Below are positions 1 to 11,469 of a DNA stretch of 64,000 bases, in pieces; position 1 is the stretch's first letter, and each line of letters opens with the position of its first letter. Origin of the DNA: Berghia stephanieae. Its lineage: Eukaryota; Mollusca; Gastropoda; Nudibranchia; Aeolidiidae. Location: assembly GCA_034508935.3 (NCBI GenBank), contig CM067445.1:45229837-45293836 (forward strand), written 5' to 3'. Below the pieces are notes generated by a model that had not been told where the DNA came from, did no database searches, and saw only the letters and a program-made list of their open reading frames with translations. A program made the position numbers and the translations under genes.

Positions 1-2349
1 TGATTTCAATGCTATCGCTTCTGGCCACCCGGTTGCGTAATCGACTAGTGTTAGTATGTGTGTATGGTTTCTATCTGATTTTGTTAAAGGGCCTATAATG
101 TCAATTGCAACTTTTTGAAAAACTTTTTCAATAACTGGGGTTGTCTCTAATGGCAATCTCGGTATTCTGCCTTTTGCGACTCTTCTTTGGCATGTGTCAC
201 AAGATTTCACATATTCTCGGACGTCTTTAGTAATTCCAGGCCATGTGAAATTCTCGGATATTCTCTTCAATGTGGAAGAGCTCCCAAGATGTCCAGAAGT
301 TATTGAATCGTGCGCTATTCCAAGGATTTTGTTTCTGTAAATACTCGGCGTGACCAGTTGCTTAGCTATTTTGTTTCTTTTCCTATGTAACCTGAACAGA
401 ATATCTTTTTCAATGATGTATTCAACTTTTGATTTCGTCCCTTTGTTTGCGATATTGAAATATGAAGTTAAAGTCGGGTCCTTTTTCTGTTCTTCTATGA
501 ACGTGTTCCTGTCAAATTGTTGTGGTTCAAGAGAAATAGTCATTGGCTTCTCTGTTGTCTTAGTCATCTTTCTTGTTTCTGCTTGACAAGCTGTTTCTTG
601 GGTTAATGACCATTCTTTTACATCTGTTGGGTTGTCTTTAAGACCTTTTATATTGCCAACAATAACATCAGCGACGGGGTTGGGAAGTATACAGCATTCC
701 ACTATTCCTGTATAGTATGGGATTTCTATGTACACATTAGCTGTTTCAAAGGTTTCGACTGTGCCACTGAATGTGATGCATTGTACCGTTTTTCCAGTTT
801 TGTCTTCGTCATTGATCAAAGATGCTTTTATTCCTACTGTACTGCATCCTGTGTCTCTCAATATTTTGCAATCAGTTCCATTAGCTTTGCCTTCACAAAA
901 AAATAGCGATCCTGATTTGTGAGTTTGTGTTAAAAGTGACATACCTTTCACGCAATGCACATTTATATTTTCTCCTGACATTACTCGTGTCTGATTGTTT
1001 ACACCTGTTTGGAGTGATGCATTTGCAGTTTCTTTTGGATATCTCACGATTTTGTAACATTTGTCTGCTGTGTGGCCTTTCATTCCACAATATTGACATT
1101 TAATTATAGGTTTGTTGGTTTTCTTATACTCAGTATTATTGTAAGTGCTATTTCTTGTTTTGTTTTGATAGGATCGGCTATGGTCTCTATTGAACTGTTT
1201 GTTCCATGGTTTGTTACTATGATCATCTTGTTTCACTTGCGTGTTCCGAGTGATTGATCGGCTCGTTCTATTTGAGTATTGAACTTTAGGTGTACCTGGA
1301 CTCTGAGCAGCAGCAGCGTAGTATGGTTCCTTCAATGTTCTGCTAAGGGGTGTCAATGGATGTGCGCTGTTAAAGTTTTCTGCGTAGATTTTTAATTTGT
1401 CCAAGTTTTCTGGCTTTCTCTCTTTAAAGAATGCGACTAAATCTGGGTTGCAAGCTTGATAGATTCGATTCTTCAGCGTGAGATAGTAAAGGCCTGCAAA
1501 GTCGTCTTGTTTTACGTTTGCCAACTCAAGCCACCGATTTAGAAATTGAGTAATTCGGTTCACGAATGTATTAAAGTCTTCTCCACTTTCCGGTTTTGCA
1601 GTGTGAAACCTTTCCTGGTAACCATCTTCTGTTAATCTAAATCTTTTTAGTAGAGCGTCTTTAATTTTACCATAATCATCTGCATCTTCAGTTGTTAAGG
1701 TATAGAAAACTTTTAGCGGTTCTCCAGATAAGCAGTTAATCAAGGCTGTGGCCCATTTGCTTTCTGGCCAACGATAACCTTTAGCCTGAACTTCGAATCG
1801 GTGTAAGAAGGATTCTAAACAGTCTGAGCGTTCATCGTATGTTGGCATGCGTGGAAGTTTCACGAAAAATTCATCACTATTATTATGTTTTCTTTCATGA
1901 CCGGTTTTTGTTTTTTCAATTTCCAGCATCATTTGGGTCCTTTTGGTTTCTTCTTCTGCTAAAGCTATTTGTCTTTTTAGTTCCCTTTCTTGGACTCTTT
2001 CTTCTCGTTCTTCTCTACGTATTCTTTCTTCGTGTTCTTTTTCTTCTCTACGAATTCTTTCTTCGTGTTCTTTTTCTTCTCTACGAATTCTTTCTTCATT
2101 TTCTTCTCTACGAATTCTTTCTTCGTGTTCTTTTTCTTCTTTACGAATTCTTTCTTCATTTTCTTCTCTACGAATTCTTTCTTCGTGTTCTTTTTCTTCT
2201 TTACGAATTCTTTCTTCATTTTCTTCTCTACGAATTCTTTCTTCATGTTCTTTTTCTTCTTTTACTTTCTCTTCGCACCATGAAAATATTCTTTCCTGGG
2301 GTATTTCTAAGTCCTTTGCGAGACTTAAGTATCTTTTATATGCTTCCAT
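1..2349 (-). mobile_element. Ty3/gypsy-type LTR element, gag-protease-integrase part, cut by window edge
   Basis: Read on the minus strand from an ATG at 2349, one frame carries, in order: a gag-like region whose N-terminal part is a highly charged Glu/Arg coiled coil made of tandem 9- and 11-residue units (about 1990-2270); a capsid-like segment; a CCHC zinc knuckle CQYCGMKGHTADKC (about 1057-1098); an aspartic protease motif DTGCS (about 841-855); then an HHCC integrase zinc-binding region (HDSITSGHLG, CDTCQ) and the first catalytic Asp of an integrase core (VAIDIIGPL) close to the left edge. No reverse transcriptase lies between protease and integrase; the gap of roughly 180 codons is too short for one. 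This order is known from the Gmr1-like branch of Ty3/gypsy, so RT would be expected beyond the edge. The visible part looks whole, suggesting a young copy. Family assignment is from motif order only; LTRs were not delimited. Confidence 0.8.
1990..2270 (-). repeat. tandem repeat inside gag coding the Glu/Arg coiled coil
   Basis: Units of 27 and 33 bp alternate, forming a 60 bp higher-order unit repeated about three times, all multiples of three, so the frame is kept. The peptide alternates EERIRREEN and EERIRKEEKEH. Long plus-strand and minus-strand open frames here in other registers are by-products of the repeat. Confidence 0.8.
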
Positions 2350-2990
2350 GTTGCAATAAATTAGTTACGATATTTTATATATTTATTGACAGGATACTGT
2401 TACTGACTGTTTTATTTATTTACACTTACTGGAATGAACTGTTCTATTTTTAGAAATCTCTCTCTCTTATTTCAACTTATTATGTATGTTGAATTTGATG
2501 CCTTTTATCGTTATATCTTATAAAGCAATGTGTCAATACAATGCGGAGTTATTATGACTTGTGTCAATAACAATGTGTCAATCGCGTGTACTCTAAACTA
2601 TGTTACTACGAAAAATGTATCACCAATGTGTGTGACTCGTCGTTAGTTTGTGTACAATTATTCGCAATGACGCTAATGTACTAGAGTGTGATAACAATAA
2701 TAGGATGCCAAAATAATCCCAAGTTATCTATCACTAAATATAACACGACGGCTAGTAGACTCCTTTTATTATTATTTAGTTTTTAAAGACTCACTTTTCA
2801 GAACATAATATATAAGTGGTTTTCGGTAACAGTAATATGCCAAAAATGCATTTAAAACAAATCACTATGCAAAACAAATCACGATGTCTATAGTTACTAT
2901 GTGATGCCCAACTCATGTAAAAGAGAATAATGAAGGATATATTTACCAACTCAGTTCGTGGCTGGGACCTCTCTCTTGTTCAATGGTTGT
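2350..2990. other. AT-rich flank of the gag start; possible LTR area, not delimited
   Basis: The 5' LTR of the minus-strand element should lie in this interval. On the minus strand a TATA-like stretch near 2805-2815 is followed by an AATAAT/AATAAAAG-like stretch near 2760-2780, which is compatible with an LTR promoter and polyadenylation region. I could not fix terminal TG/CA ends, a primer binding site or a partner LTR, so no boundary is claimed. Confidence 0.3.
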
Positions 2991-3204
2991 TCAACAATTG
3001 TAATTAGGCATTGAAGAGTGTTTAACAGTGATGTCTGAAATACAAAACAATAAAATATCGTAAGATTTACAATAGTTACAAAATGTGTTCACAACACTGA
3101 GTGATTGGATGACAGGTGAATGAATCGTTATGGAATGTAAACCTATTGAAAACAATTCATGAATGAGGCAAACAACAAAATGAAAAGAGTGATATAATAA
3201 CAAA

Positions 3205-3500
3205 GTGGACAAGGAATGAATGAATGAATGAAAAACTGAGTGAATAGATGAATGAATGAATGGATAATGTATGAATGAAAGAATGAAGGGAGGAATAAAT
3301 GTATGAATGATTGGATAAATGAGTGAATAAACGAATGAATGGATGAATGAATGAATGAATGAATGAATGAATAAATGAATGAGCAATGAATGAATGAATA
3401 ATTTATAAATGAATAAATGAATGAAGGAATGAATCAATAAAATGCTATTCAATTTGAATGAAAGAATGAATGGATAAATTGCTATTCCATTTAAATGAAG
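3205..3500. repeat. GAATG/AATGAATG degenerate microsatellite
   Basis: Tetranucleotide-like (ATGA)n with many interruptions covers this interval. The open frame on the minus strand across it (HSFIHSFIH-type peptide) is a by-product of the repeat. Confidence 0.85.
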
Positions 3501-3545
3501 AAATGAAAAAGAAAAAAAAATTAATCCTGTAAATAGGGAGTTCAA

Positions 3546-4395
3546 TTAAAATATGATCAAGTGGGGCAATTAAGAGTTTTACAATTTAAACTTTAAAGTT
3601 AGATGAAATAGATATAAGTAACTAAATAAATTCAATTCTTTATATGTGTCCCCTCCAAAATGTCATAGTCTCAAGTGAGTAAAGAGCTACTCGACTATGC
3701 ATAAAGATATATGTAGAATGAGGCCCCAGAATTTACTAGTTACTATAAATGAAAAACAATTAACGATTTGTTTACAATGAAATAAAAATAATGATGAAAT
3801 TTAATTAAAAGAGATAAACAGTGATCGTGGCAGTTACAAATAGAGATATGAATATTTTACGTAACTTATGATAATATCTCAGGTTCGTAAGTTTACGTTT
3901 CCAGGCAGTTGATGGGCTTGGATGATCTATTCCTCTGATAACAGGATCGGACTCGTAAAATTCCACTTCCAGGCAATTGGTAAGAGGTTATAGTGTAATA
4001 CAGCGGGCTTGGGTTTGATCCTTGAAGATTATACAATCAAAGTTAAAAGCTCCGGCGTCTTAATGGTGTAGATATAATATCTACAAAGTCCCAAAAGATA
4101 AAAATCTTACAATATATAATATAGGAATAGAGCGACTGGCCGTCCGGCATAGATTGTGGAGAGAAAGTGAGTGTCAAATGTTAGACCTATCAGCTTTTAT
4201 AATAAGTGGCTACGTGACAGAATGTAGAACGAAAAGTATTCACTAATTAGAAATTAATTCGAGGGAAGGCTATAAAAGGAAAGACGATCTAATATTAGAA
4301 GGTAAAGTTTATCTAAGCCTACCGATATATAACTGGAGTGAGATGAATTCAGTTCTTAATAAAATAAAATTTAATAAGATTATTGTGAACAACCT
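3546..4395. other. no gene seen
   Basis: AT-rich sequence without a long open frame, recognisable repeat end or RNA gene. Confidence 0.5.
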
Positions 4396-4399
4396 TTAC

Positions 4400-4578
4400 T
4401 GTGACAGCGAAGAAGGTCACAATATTGCCATCCGGAGTATAACAGACTAACACACAAAACTATGTGTAACCTTAAACGTTTATAGTCTGGTCAATACAGT
4501 TTAGTGAGAATTACTCATAAACGCGGATGGCAGAAAACAACAAAGGCCGGAGTGACGTCAACGTCGATCTATCTATAG
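4400..4578 (-). mobile_element. MITE family A copy (degenerate end)
   Basis: Matches the window's most abundant repeat. Shared blocks in order: TTGCCATCCGGA, TAACxGACxAACACACA, a TATAGTCTGG centre, TTTAGTGAGAATTACTCA, CGCGGATGGCA, TGACGTCAACG and terminal CTATCTATAG. The element has no coding capacity of its own. The orientation given is arbitrary (minus = begins GATAGxATGCGC on the plus strand). Confidence 0.85.
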
Positions 4579-4607
4579 TATGGATAAATGTAGCCATCGT
4601 TAACATA

Positions 4608-4765
4608 ATATAGATAGAATGCGCTTGGCTAAGAAGCTCACAACATTGCCATCCGGAAGTATAACGGACCGACACACAAAAATGTGTGTATCCATGAACG
4701 TTTATAGTCAGGTTAATACAGTTCAGTGAGCATTACTCATAAACGCGGATGGCATACAGAAAAGA
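4608..4765 (-). mobile_element. MITE family A copy, truncated
   Basis: Begins TATAGATAGAATGCGCTTGGC and runs through the shared blocks to CGCGGATGGCA, after which similarity is lost, so the far terminal repeat with TGACGTCA is missing. Confidence 0.85.
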
Positions 4766-4860
4766 AATATTTTAATGCCATGCAGTACATTAAAGTTTTA
4801 GATCACAGATTCATGCAGAATCAGTACATGAAAAACAAAACAGATCAAAAAGCCAGCGGC

Positions 4861-5124
4861 TTTAACCAGTTAACTGCCGTACTCTGGAAAAACTCGTAAT
4901 TAAAAATTTGGCCAGCAAACTCTACTTCAAAAATTTCGATCGATATAAATGATCCTAATCTTGCAAAGACAATCAAACCTGGGACTCCGCTGTCTTCCTT
5001 GAAGTCTCAGATTTGAGAATGTTTGTCAAGATAAGGGTCACTTAAATAGATCGATATTTAAAGGAAAAGTTTTCTGGCCAAAATTTTAAATACAAGTTTT
5101 TCCAGAGTAAAGCAGTTAGTTAAA
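4861..5124. mobile_element. MITE family M with ~38 bp terminal inverted repeats
   Basis: The left end TTTAACCAGTTAACTGCC and the reverse complement of the right end (TTTAACTAACTGC) align and continue through ACTCTGGAAAAACT on both sides. About 264 bp, no open frame. A diverged relative lies at about 10610-10820 (shared ATCGATCGATATTT, GAGTTTTTTGG and TTGTCAAAGA-like blocks). Transposase superfamily unknown. Confidence 0.75.
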
Positions 5125-5800
5125 GGGAGATAATCAATAATGGGTAATGAGATTTTATTACATAATGGAATTAAATTCTTGTGTCTCTATTATTTAAATC
5201 TAGACGGTGTAAGTAGTATAGCAGTCAAACCCTATCTTTCATCTTGGTAAAATGTTTATTTGAGTCAATATTTGATGAATGCTGTTAGCATCACACGAAT
5301 GCCTTACTAACGAACTTACCTGTTGTGCTCAGGTTAACCCTTAACAGCCGGGGATTGATTTTATTATATCCTAACATCATAATCTTATTATTTTCCTCTT
5401 ATGAGAGGTGATAACAATGTGATTGTGGTTTTGTTTACCAGTTTAACCCTTATCACCCAAGACTCGATATCATTGAATCCCGATATTTTAAACTTTTCAT
5501 CTGGAGAGAAAGATTACAGTTAGCGGTTTGATTCTGTCTTTGTTTGTTTGTTTGTTTAAGCCCACATCGTAATGCCGTTACTGTACACTACAACACCGCA
5601 AGACCAGAGTTATGTGTAAGTTAATTTGTTGACTCGAATGATTGAAATCACTCAAAGCAAATTTTGTTGGATCGAGTTTTGTTGTCTTTGATGCTGTTCG
5701 AGATGTCCATATTTGCAGGTCTGATAACTAAACACCATTATGGGTTTGAATTACGATACACGGGGCGAGGCGGGTAAGGCGAGATAGGAAGAAACAAAAA
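5125..5800. other. no gene seen; short repeat fragments
   Basis: Two TTAACCCTTA/TTTAACCCTTAT blocks (about 5333 and 5450) resemble ends of TTAA-type MITEs. A GCAGGTCTGATAACTAA fragment near 5716 matches the end of palindromic family K (see 32990-33125). Nothing coding. Confidence 0.5.
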
Positions 5801-5803
5801 ATC

Positions 5804-5805
<2 letters not shown>

Positions 5806-5842
<37 letters not shown>

Positions 5843-5887
5843 ATAATAATAATAATAATAATAGATGATGATGATGATGATGATGAA

Positions 5888-5956
<69 letters not shown>

Positions 5957-5962
5957 TATTAA

Positions 5963-5994
<32 letters not shown>

Positions 5995-6053
5995 TATTAT
6001 TATTTATTATATATTATTATTATTTTTGTTATTATCATTATTATTATTATTAT

Positions 6054-6115
<62 letters not shown>

Positions 6116-6142
6116 TATCATCATCGTCATCATCATCATCTG
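5806..6142. repeat. compound AAT / ATG / ATT / ATC microsatellite with inverted symmetry
   Basis: (AAT)n, then (ATG)n, then a long (AAT)n, followed by (ATT)n and (ATC)n. The left half is AAT/ATG and the right half ATT/ATC, i.e. reverse complements, so a single strand could fold on itself. Confidence 0.9.
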
Positions 6143-6317
6143 TTACTGTCCTCTTTGTTGACAACGATGGAATATGCAGTTATATTATTTGGAACATAAT
6201 TGGGTCTAGAGTTTGCGAAATGAGAAGGCTTGATATTTTTATAATATATGATCATTGATTTATGTATTACTAGAAGTCAAGTAATAAATAAGCAATGTTT
6301 AATACATGTGTGTGTGT

Positions 6318-6352
6318 GGGGGGGGGGGGGGGTGTGAAAGGGGGGGGGGCGG
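6318..6352 (+). repeat. poly-G tracts
   Basis: Two G runs of ten or more, separated by a short GTGTGAAA-type spacer, lie directly before the SINE at 6352. They could form a G-quadruplex or be an indel hot spot. Confidence 0.8.
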
Positions 6353-6572
6353 GCAGCGTGGCTCAGCGGTACGGTCTTTGCTTGGTACCCGGAAGGTACC
6401 GAGTTCGATCACCCACCGCTGCGTTGTGTGGCCTTGAGCTAGTCACCTTGCCCTAGCTCAATTTGCGTCGCTGTACTGCGGCTAACGCCTCGGTTATTCC
6501 AGTCTCCCCTTGGAATAGGTCCTAGAGAAAAAATTCTTCTATAGGATGAATAAAAGGAATTTTTATTTTTAT
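6352..6572 (+). mobile_element. tRNA-derived SINE, family 2
   Basis: The 5' part is tRNA-like: GTGGCTCAGCGGTACGGTC (A box) and GAGTTCGATC (B box) spaced as in a tRNA. A body of about 150 bp follows, with a 3' end ATGAATAAAAGGAATTTTTAT. Other copies: 33385-33608 and 57110-57332, both minus strand. An RNA polymerase III internal promoter is expected from the boxes. Not a functional tRNA because no acceptor stem closes. Confidence 0.85.
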
Positions 6573-6781
6573 TATTATATTGCATTTATTTACATACCTT
6601 TTCAGAATTCTTCCTATAAGTTGTTTGCCCATTGTTCAAACTGAAGGCATCCTGACTTGACAAAAAATCCCAAAAATTTATATAATTGATTGAAATGCAA
6701 CCGTTCTTTTCTCCAATTATTAGATTTAGAGGTTTGGTAATATTGTCAAATAATATGTAAAATGACAATTTACATTTTATC

Positions 6782-6905
6782 CACCCCCCCAAAAAAAACA
6801 ACCAAACAAACAAACAAAAAACAAAAACAAAAAACAAACAAACAAACAAACAAACAAAAAAGTAAAAATAAAAGCAAAACACACAAAAAAGAAAAACAAC
6901 AACAT
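6782..6905. repeat. A-rich CAAA-type low-complexity tract
   Basis: Repeated CAAA/CAAAA blocks immediately upstream of the RTE LINE. Confidence 0.8.
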
Positions 6906-7029
6906 CACAACAATAAAATAAACCTCCTCATCCTCCATGTATCATAAATAATATTATATCAATCTTCTCGGCTCGAACTTGGTCCAAACAAAATTAACTC
7001 AGACCTCTTTTAAGTTTTAGGTCTTCTTT

Positions 7030-8946
7030 ATGACAAAATACTGCATGAATAAGTCCAAAAAGTTAAACGGTGACAGCGTAAAGGGGAGCATGTTTTCACG
7101 GAAGACTGCTGCCTCGCTCGGTTGGGAGCGTGATGTTCGTCAGGTCACACCGAACCGTCAGCCAGTTACTAGGCGAAATAAATTTAACAAATGTGACAAA
7201 ACCAAAATTGGGACATGGAATGTCAGGACCTGTGCCCAAAAAGGAAAACTAAACAACATTCTGAAAGAAATGAAACGGCTCCAAATAAATATTCTTGGCC
7301 TGGCAGAGATGAGATGGAAAGAGCAGGGAACCATGTCAAAACAAGAAAACAACATGACATATAAGATCATATGGAGTGGTGGAACCTCTTTCCAAAAAGG
7401 AGTAGGGATGATCTTAGACCAAAAATCAACCAAATTTTACAAAGGGCACGTAGCAATCTCAGACAGAGTTTTGCTGGTTAAGCTAAGAGGACCTGTAGTT
7501 GACACCAATATTATTCAAGTTTATGCACCAACAGAAGAGGCGACAGATGCAGATATGACAGAGTTTTACCATTCACTAGACAAAGCAAAACGAATGTGTA
7601 AATCACAAGAAGTCCTTATGGTAATGGGGGACCTAAATGCTAAGATTGGCAGAGGCAGAGATGGTGACATAATCGGACCACATGGACTCGGAGACAGAAA
7701 TGAACGAGGAAACATCTGGGCAGATTGGTGTAGAACAAATAAATTAATGATTTCAAACACCTGGTTTCAACAACACCCAAGAAGAACCTGGACATGGCAA
7801 TCACCAGGGGACAGAGCAAGGAACCAGATAGACTTTATAGCAGTATCATCAAGATTCAGAAATGGCATATTAAATTGCAAAACCTACCCAGGCGCCGATG
7901 TAGACAGTGACCATGTCCCAGTTGTTTGTACAGTAAGGATAAAGTTTAAAGCTATTCAGAGAACAGCTGGTAGAATAAAGAGGGATTACAGGTTATGCAA
8001 AGACAATGGCATACAAACAAAAATGAGAGAAGAATTTGAAAATGCACTCATGATACAAAGCCAAAGTGAACCTGATAACGAAAAATGTGAAAAACAATTT
8101 GATATATTCCAAAAGTGTGTCAAAGCAACTGCAGAAAAGCATTTACCAATAGCTCAAATAAACAGCAAAAAGGAATGGATGACAAATGAAATTCTAAACC
8201 TATTTGAAGAAAGACGAAAATGCAACAGAGGGTCTGCAGAATACCAAACATTGAACAACCACATTAAATCCAAATGCATCGAGGCACACGAGAACTATCT
8301 AGACTGGAAATGCTGCGAAATCGAAAGAGAATACAAACCCAACCCCCAACAAGCTCACCAAAGAATAAAAGAACTATCAGGGAAAAGGAAAAGCAAAGCA
8401 GCAGGAAGTTGTATCCAAAACAAACAAGGGGAACTGCTATTTGAAGAACAACATATAGAAAGCCGATGGGTAGAATACATAGGCGAACTGTACAATGATC
8501 CAAATAGAAATGAACCACCACTGAAATTCAAAGAACCATTAAGCGGACCAAACATCACCAAAAGTGAAATTGAACATGCCATGGAACGAATGAGGGATGG
8601 TAAAGCAACAGGCCCTGATGAAATATCTGTAGAGGTATTAAAAAGCCTAGGAGATCTAGCAATTGATGAACTTCACATATTATTCAACAATATATACAAT
8701 ACTGGGAAAATTCCAGAAGATCTCTGTAACTCTATTTTCATAGCAATACCAAAGAAAGCAGGTGCAGTCAGATGCGAAAATTTTAGAACTATAAGTTTAA
8801 TAAGCCACATCAACAAAATACTGTTGCGTATAATTATCAACAGGCTAAGGAATAAGATTAACCCCGAAATCGCAGAAGAACAATATGGATTCCAACCTGA
8901 CAGAGGGACAAGGAACGCAATATACCTCCTCCGTGTTTTTAAGTGA
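7030..8946 (+). pseudogene. LINE ORF, endonuclease and N-terminal half of reverse transcriptase
   Basis: 638 codons open from ATG 7030 to TGA at 8944-8946. Contains the complete endonuclease domain (about residues 60-310) with the catalytic GDLN and SDH motifs intact, and RT blocks up to YGFQPDRG. The last few residues (LLRVFK) are out of register: the T run at 8936-8940 probably gained one base, because the next frame continues the family sequence. Confidence 0.9.
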
Positions 8947-10065
8947 AAGAGCTATACAGGTTCAGACCCCACTATACCTCTGTGTTGTCGACTACAAAAA
9001 AGCTTTTGATAGAGTACGCCACGAAGAAATACTAAAACAACTGCACTCCATTGGCGCTGATGAGAAAGACCTCAGACTCATGCAAACAGTATACTACACC
9101 CAGCAGGCATCTATCAAAATCGGAAACTCTACAGGAAATTCCATTCCTATTAAGAAAGGAGTCCGTCAAGGGTGTGTTGCCTCACCAGATCTGTTTAATC
9201 TATACCAAGAAACAATCATGAGGGGCATAAATAATATGGAGGGAATAAAAGTGGGAGGTCACAACATAAATAACATAAGATACGCAGACGATACGGTACT
9301 CATTGCAACATCAGAAATCCAACTTCAAAAGATAGTTGACAAAGTGGTAGTAGATAGTGAAGCCAAGGGAATGAAAGTGAATATCACCAAAACGGAATGC
9401 ATGGTAATACAGAAAAACCCCGAAAACAACAACACCTGCAATATAACGATTCACGGCGAGCAACTTACCAACGTAGAAAGTTTTAAATACCTAGGTTCAA
9501 TAGTGACAACAGATGGAAGATGTAACCGAGACATACGAGCAAGAATAGCTCAAGCCAAACAGGCCTTCATGGACCTGGGAAACATTTTAAAAAACAAACA
9601 GATGTCGTTCGGGATTAGATTCCGAGTCTTGAAGTGTTACGTGTGGCCAATCTTGTTATACGGATGCGAAAGCTGGACTACAAATGCAGAAATACAAAAG
9701 AACATTGAAGCTTTTGAAATGTGGTGCTTGAGAAGGATGCAGAGAATATCGTATACTGCACACAAAACGAACGAAGAAGTGCTAAAACAAACATACCAAC
9801 AAAGGAAACTAATGCCCTTAATAGTGGATCGACAACTATCCTTTTTCGGACACATAGTAAGGAAAGATAAGAATGAATACCTGGCAAGTTGTGGAAAAAT
9901 ACCTGGTAAACGCGCCCGGGGAGACAAAGAAAAACACTCATAGACCAACTGAAGGGCTTCACCAGCCTAACAATCCAAGAGCTGTTTGAAAAGGCAAGAG
10001 ACAGGGAGGAATGGAGAGAGATAATTCATGCAGTATCCGAAGCCTGGACCAGGCATGGAACCTAG
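8930..10065 (+). pseudogene. LINE ORF, catalytic half of reverse transcriptase and C-terminus
   Basis: Frame open from 8885, homologous from about 8945, stop at 9941-9943. YADD is present at about 9281-9292. After the shift near 9918 the third register stays open to 10065 with the family-like C-terminus (QELFEKARDREEWREI), showing that the native stop is the TAG before the AAG tail. Confidence 0.88.
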
Positions 10066-10084
10066 AAGAAGAAGAAGATGACAA

Positions 10085-10610
10085 AATGAGGGCCATTTTA
10101 ATTAATCTAATAATATTCAAATTTATTTTATTTCTGTCTAAAATGTAAAAAGGCGTTTTATCGGTGTATCGGAAACATACAATTACTCACGAATCACTAA
10201 AGGGCAGATAGATAACGTTATATTATGATCATAAATTAACATCTATTGCGGAAATGAAACATGTAGGTACGAAATGTAGTCATTAAAATAACACAATTAT
10301 AGATACGTCTTGAAAACATTCATTTTGATTGAATATAATTCAACCCTATTCATTTCACACACCGCAATAATAATTACATACTATGAGTAAATCATAGTTT
10401 TAAACAATGTATTGACTTAAAGTGTCCCCACTGTGTTCATACCTCTAATTTGAATCCATTTACTGTATTATCATTTTAAACAGTAATGATAAAGAGGCCG
10501 TACTTAAAAAAAAAAAGAAAAGAAAAGGAAAACAAAACAAAACAAAAAAAAAACAAAACAAAACAACAACCAACAAACAAACAAAAAAAAAACGAGAAAA
10601 AAATATCTAT
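10085..10610. other. no gene seen; A-rich tract at 10507-10600
   Basis: AT-rich unique-looking DNA, then an A/CAAA low-complexity tract. No supported coding sequence. Confidence 0.5.
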
Positions 10611-10820
10611 TTTAAAATAATGAATTTTGGCTAGAAATCTCGTTCTTCAAATATCAAACATTGAAATGACCCTCATCTTGTCAAAGACTCTCACAACTGG
10701 GACCAAGAATTGAAAGCTCGTGACACGATGAGGTCAATTTAATCGATCGATATTTGGAGGATGAGTTTTTTGGGGCAAAATCTTAATAACGAGTTGTTTT
10801 CATTTTGAGAATACGGCGGG
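10610..10820. mobile_element. MITE family M, diverged copy
   Basis: Shares with 4861-5124 an internal TTGTCAAAGA block, a reversed GACCTCATC/GTGACACGATGAGGTCA arrangement, ATCGATCGATATTT and GAGTTTTTTGG. The terminal repeats are eroded. Confidence 0.5.
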
Positions 10821-10964
10821 GAGAGCCAGATTTCATACTTAAAATATCATCTCAACGTATTGAATTGATGATCATTTTACTCAAACATCATTCTTAATAT
10901 ATAGTCATAATAATTAATAGTGATAATGATAATACTGACAATATTAACAATGATAAGAACAACA

Positions 10965-10978
10965 ACAACAACAACATC

Positions 10979-11059
<81 letters not shown>

Positions 11060-11126
11060 TAACAATAATAATAAAAGTAATAACAATATTGATAACACAA
11101 ATAATATAATAATAATAATAATAATA

Positions 11127-11164
<38 letters not shown>

Positions 11165-11235
11165 TAATAATAATAAAATAATAATAATAATAATAAATAA
11201 TAATAATAATAATGATAATAATAATAATAATAACC
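10965..11235. repeat. (AAT)n microsatellite with ACA and interruptions
   Basis: Near-continuous AAT repeats, preceded by (ACA)n. The open frames of poly-Ile, poly-Tyr or poly-Leu on both strands are artefacts. Confidence 0.9.
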
Positions 11236-11317
11236 ATAATAATAATAAATCAAGCTTATAACTATAGACTAAATTCTATTTTGAATTTCAGCTCATTGCT
11301 TTACAGTATTGTACGTC

Positions 11318-11336
11318 CCCCCCCCCCCACCCCGCT

Positions 11337-11367
<31 letters not shown>

Positions 11368-11374
11368 CTCTCTC

Positions 11375-11463
<89 letters not shown>
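11318..11463. repeat. poly-C and (CT)n microsatellite
   Basis: A C run at about 11318-11330, then interrupted (TC)n to 11463, ending in ATCTCGATC. Confidence 0.9.
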
Positions 11464-11465
<2 letters not shown>

Positions 11466-11469
11466 GATC

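Larger units (their letters stand above)
7030..10080 (+). mobile_element. RTE-type LINE, near full length, two frameshifts, (AAG)n tail
   Basis: Non-LTR retrotransposon that would copy its RNA at a nicked target. The first open stretch (7030-8946) has a putative start Met, then an APE-like endonuclease: KIGTWNVRT, GLAEMRW, VMGDLNAKIG, RNQIDFIAVS and SDHVPVV. Reverse transcriptase follows: GKATGPDEISVEVL, FRTISLIS, EEQYGFQPDRG. The frame then changes near 8934-8943 (T run), and RT continues from the frame used by 8885-9943: VDYKKAFDRV (motif A), GVRQGCVASPDLFNLY (B), IRYADDTVLIA (C), and the C-terminal YGCESWT and FEMWCLRRM signatures typical of RTE/BovB relatives. A second shift near 9918-9921 restores a short C-terminal stretch ending at a TAG at 10063-10065, followed at once by (GAA)n. 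Total about 1030 codons, the usual size for RTE, so probably a young but inactive copy. Confidence 0.93.

Noticed and set aside
1839-2453. 204-codon plus-strand frame rich in Phe/Leu
   Set aside because: Antisense of the gag coiled-coil tandem repeat; the minus frame has the real domains.
2360-2980. Exact LTR and primer-binding site for the left-edge element
   Set aside because: TATA-like and polyadenylation-like stretches exist, but no paired LTR or convincing ends can be shown within the window.
5865-6161. Poly-Ile/Met frame, and similar frames at 10877-11253, 27440-27744, 40094-40499, 41765-42052, 43886-44270 and 55608-55892
   Set aside because: Translations of trinucleotide microsatellites.
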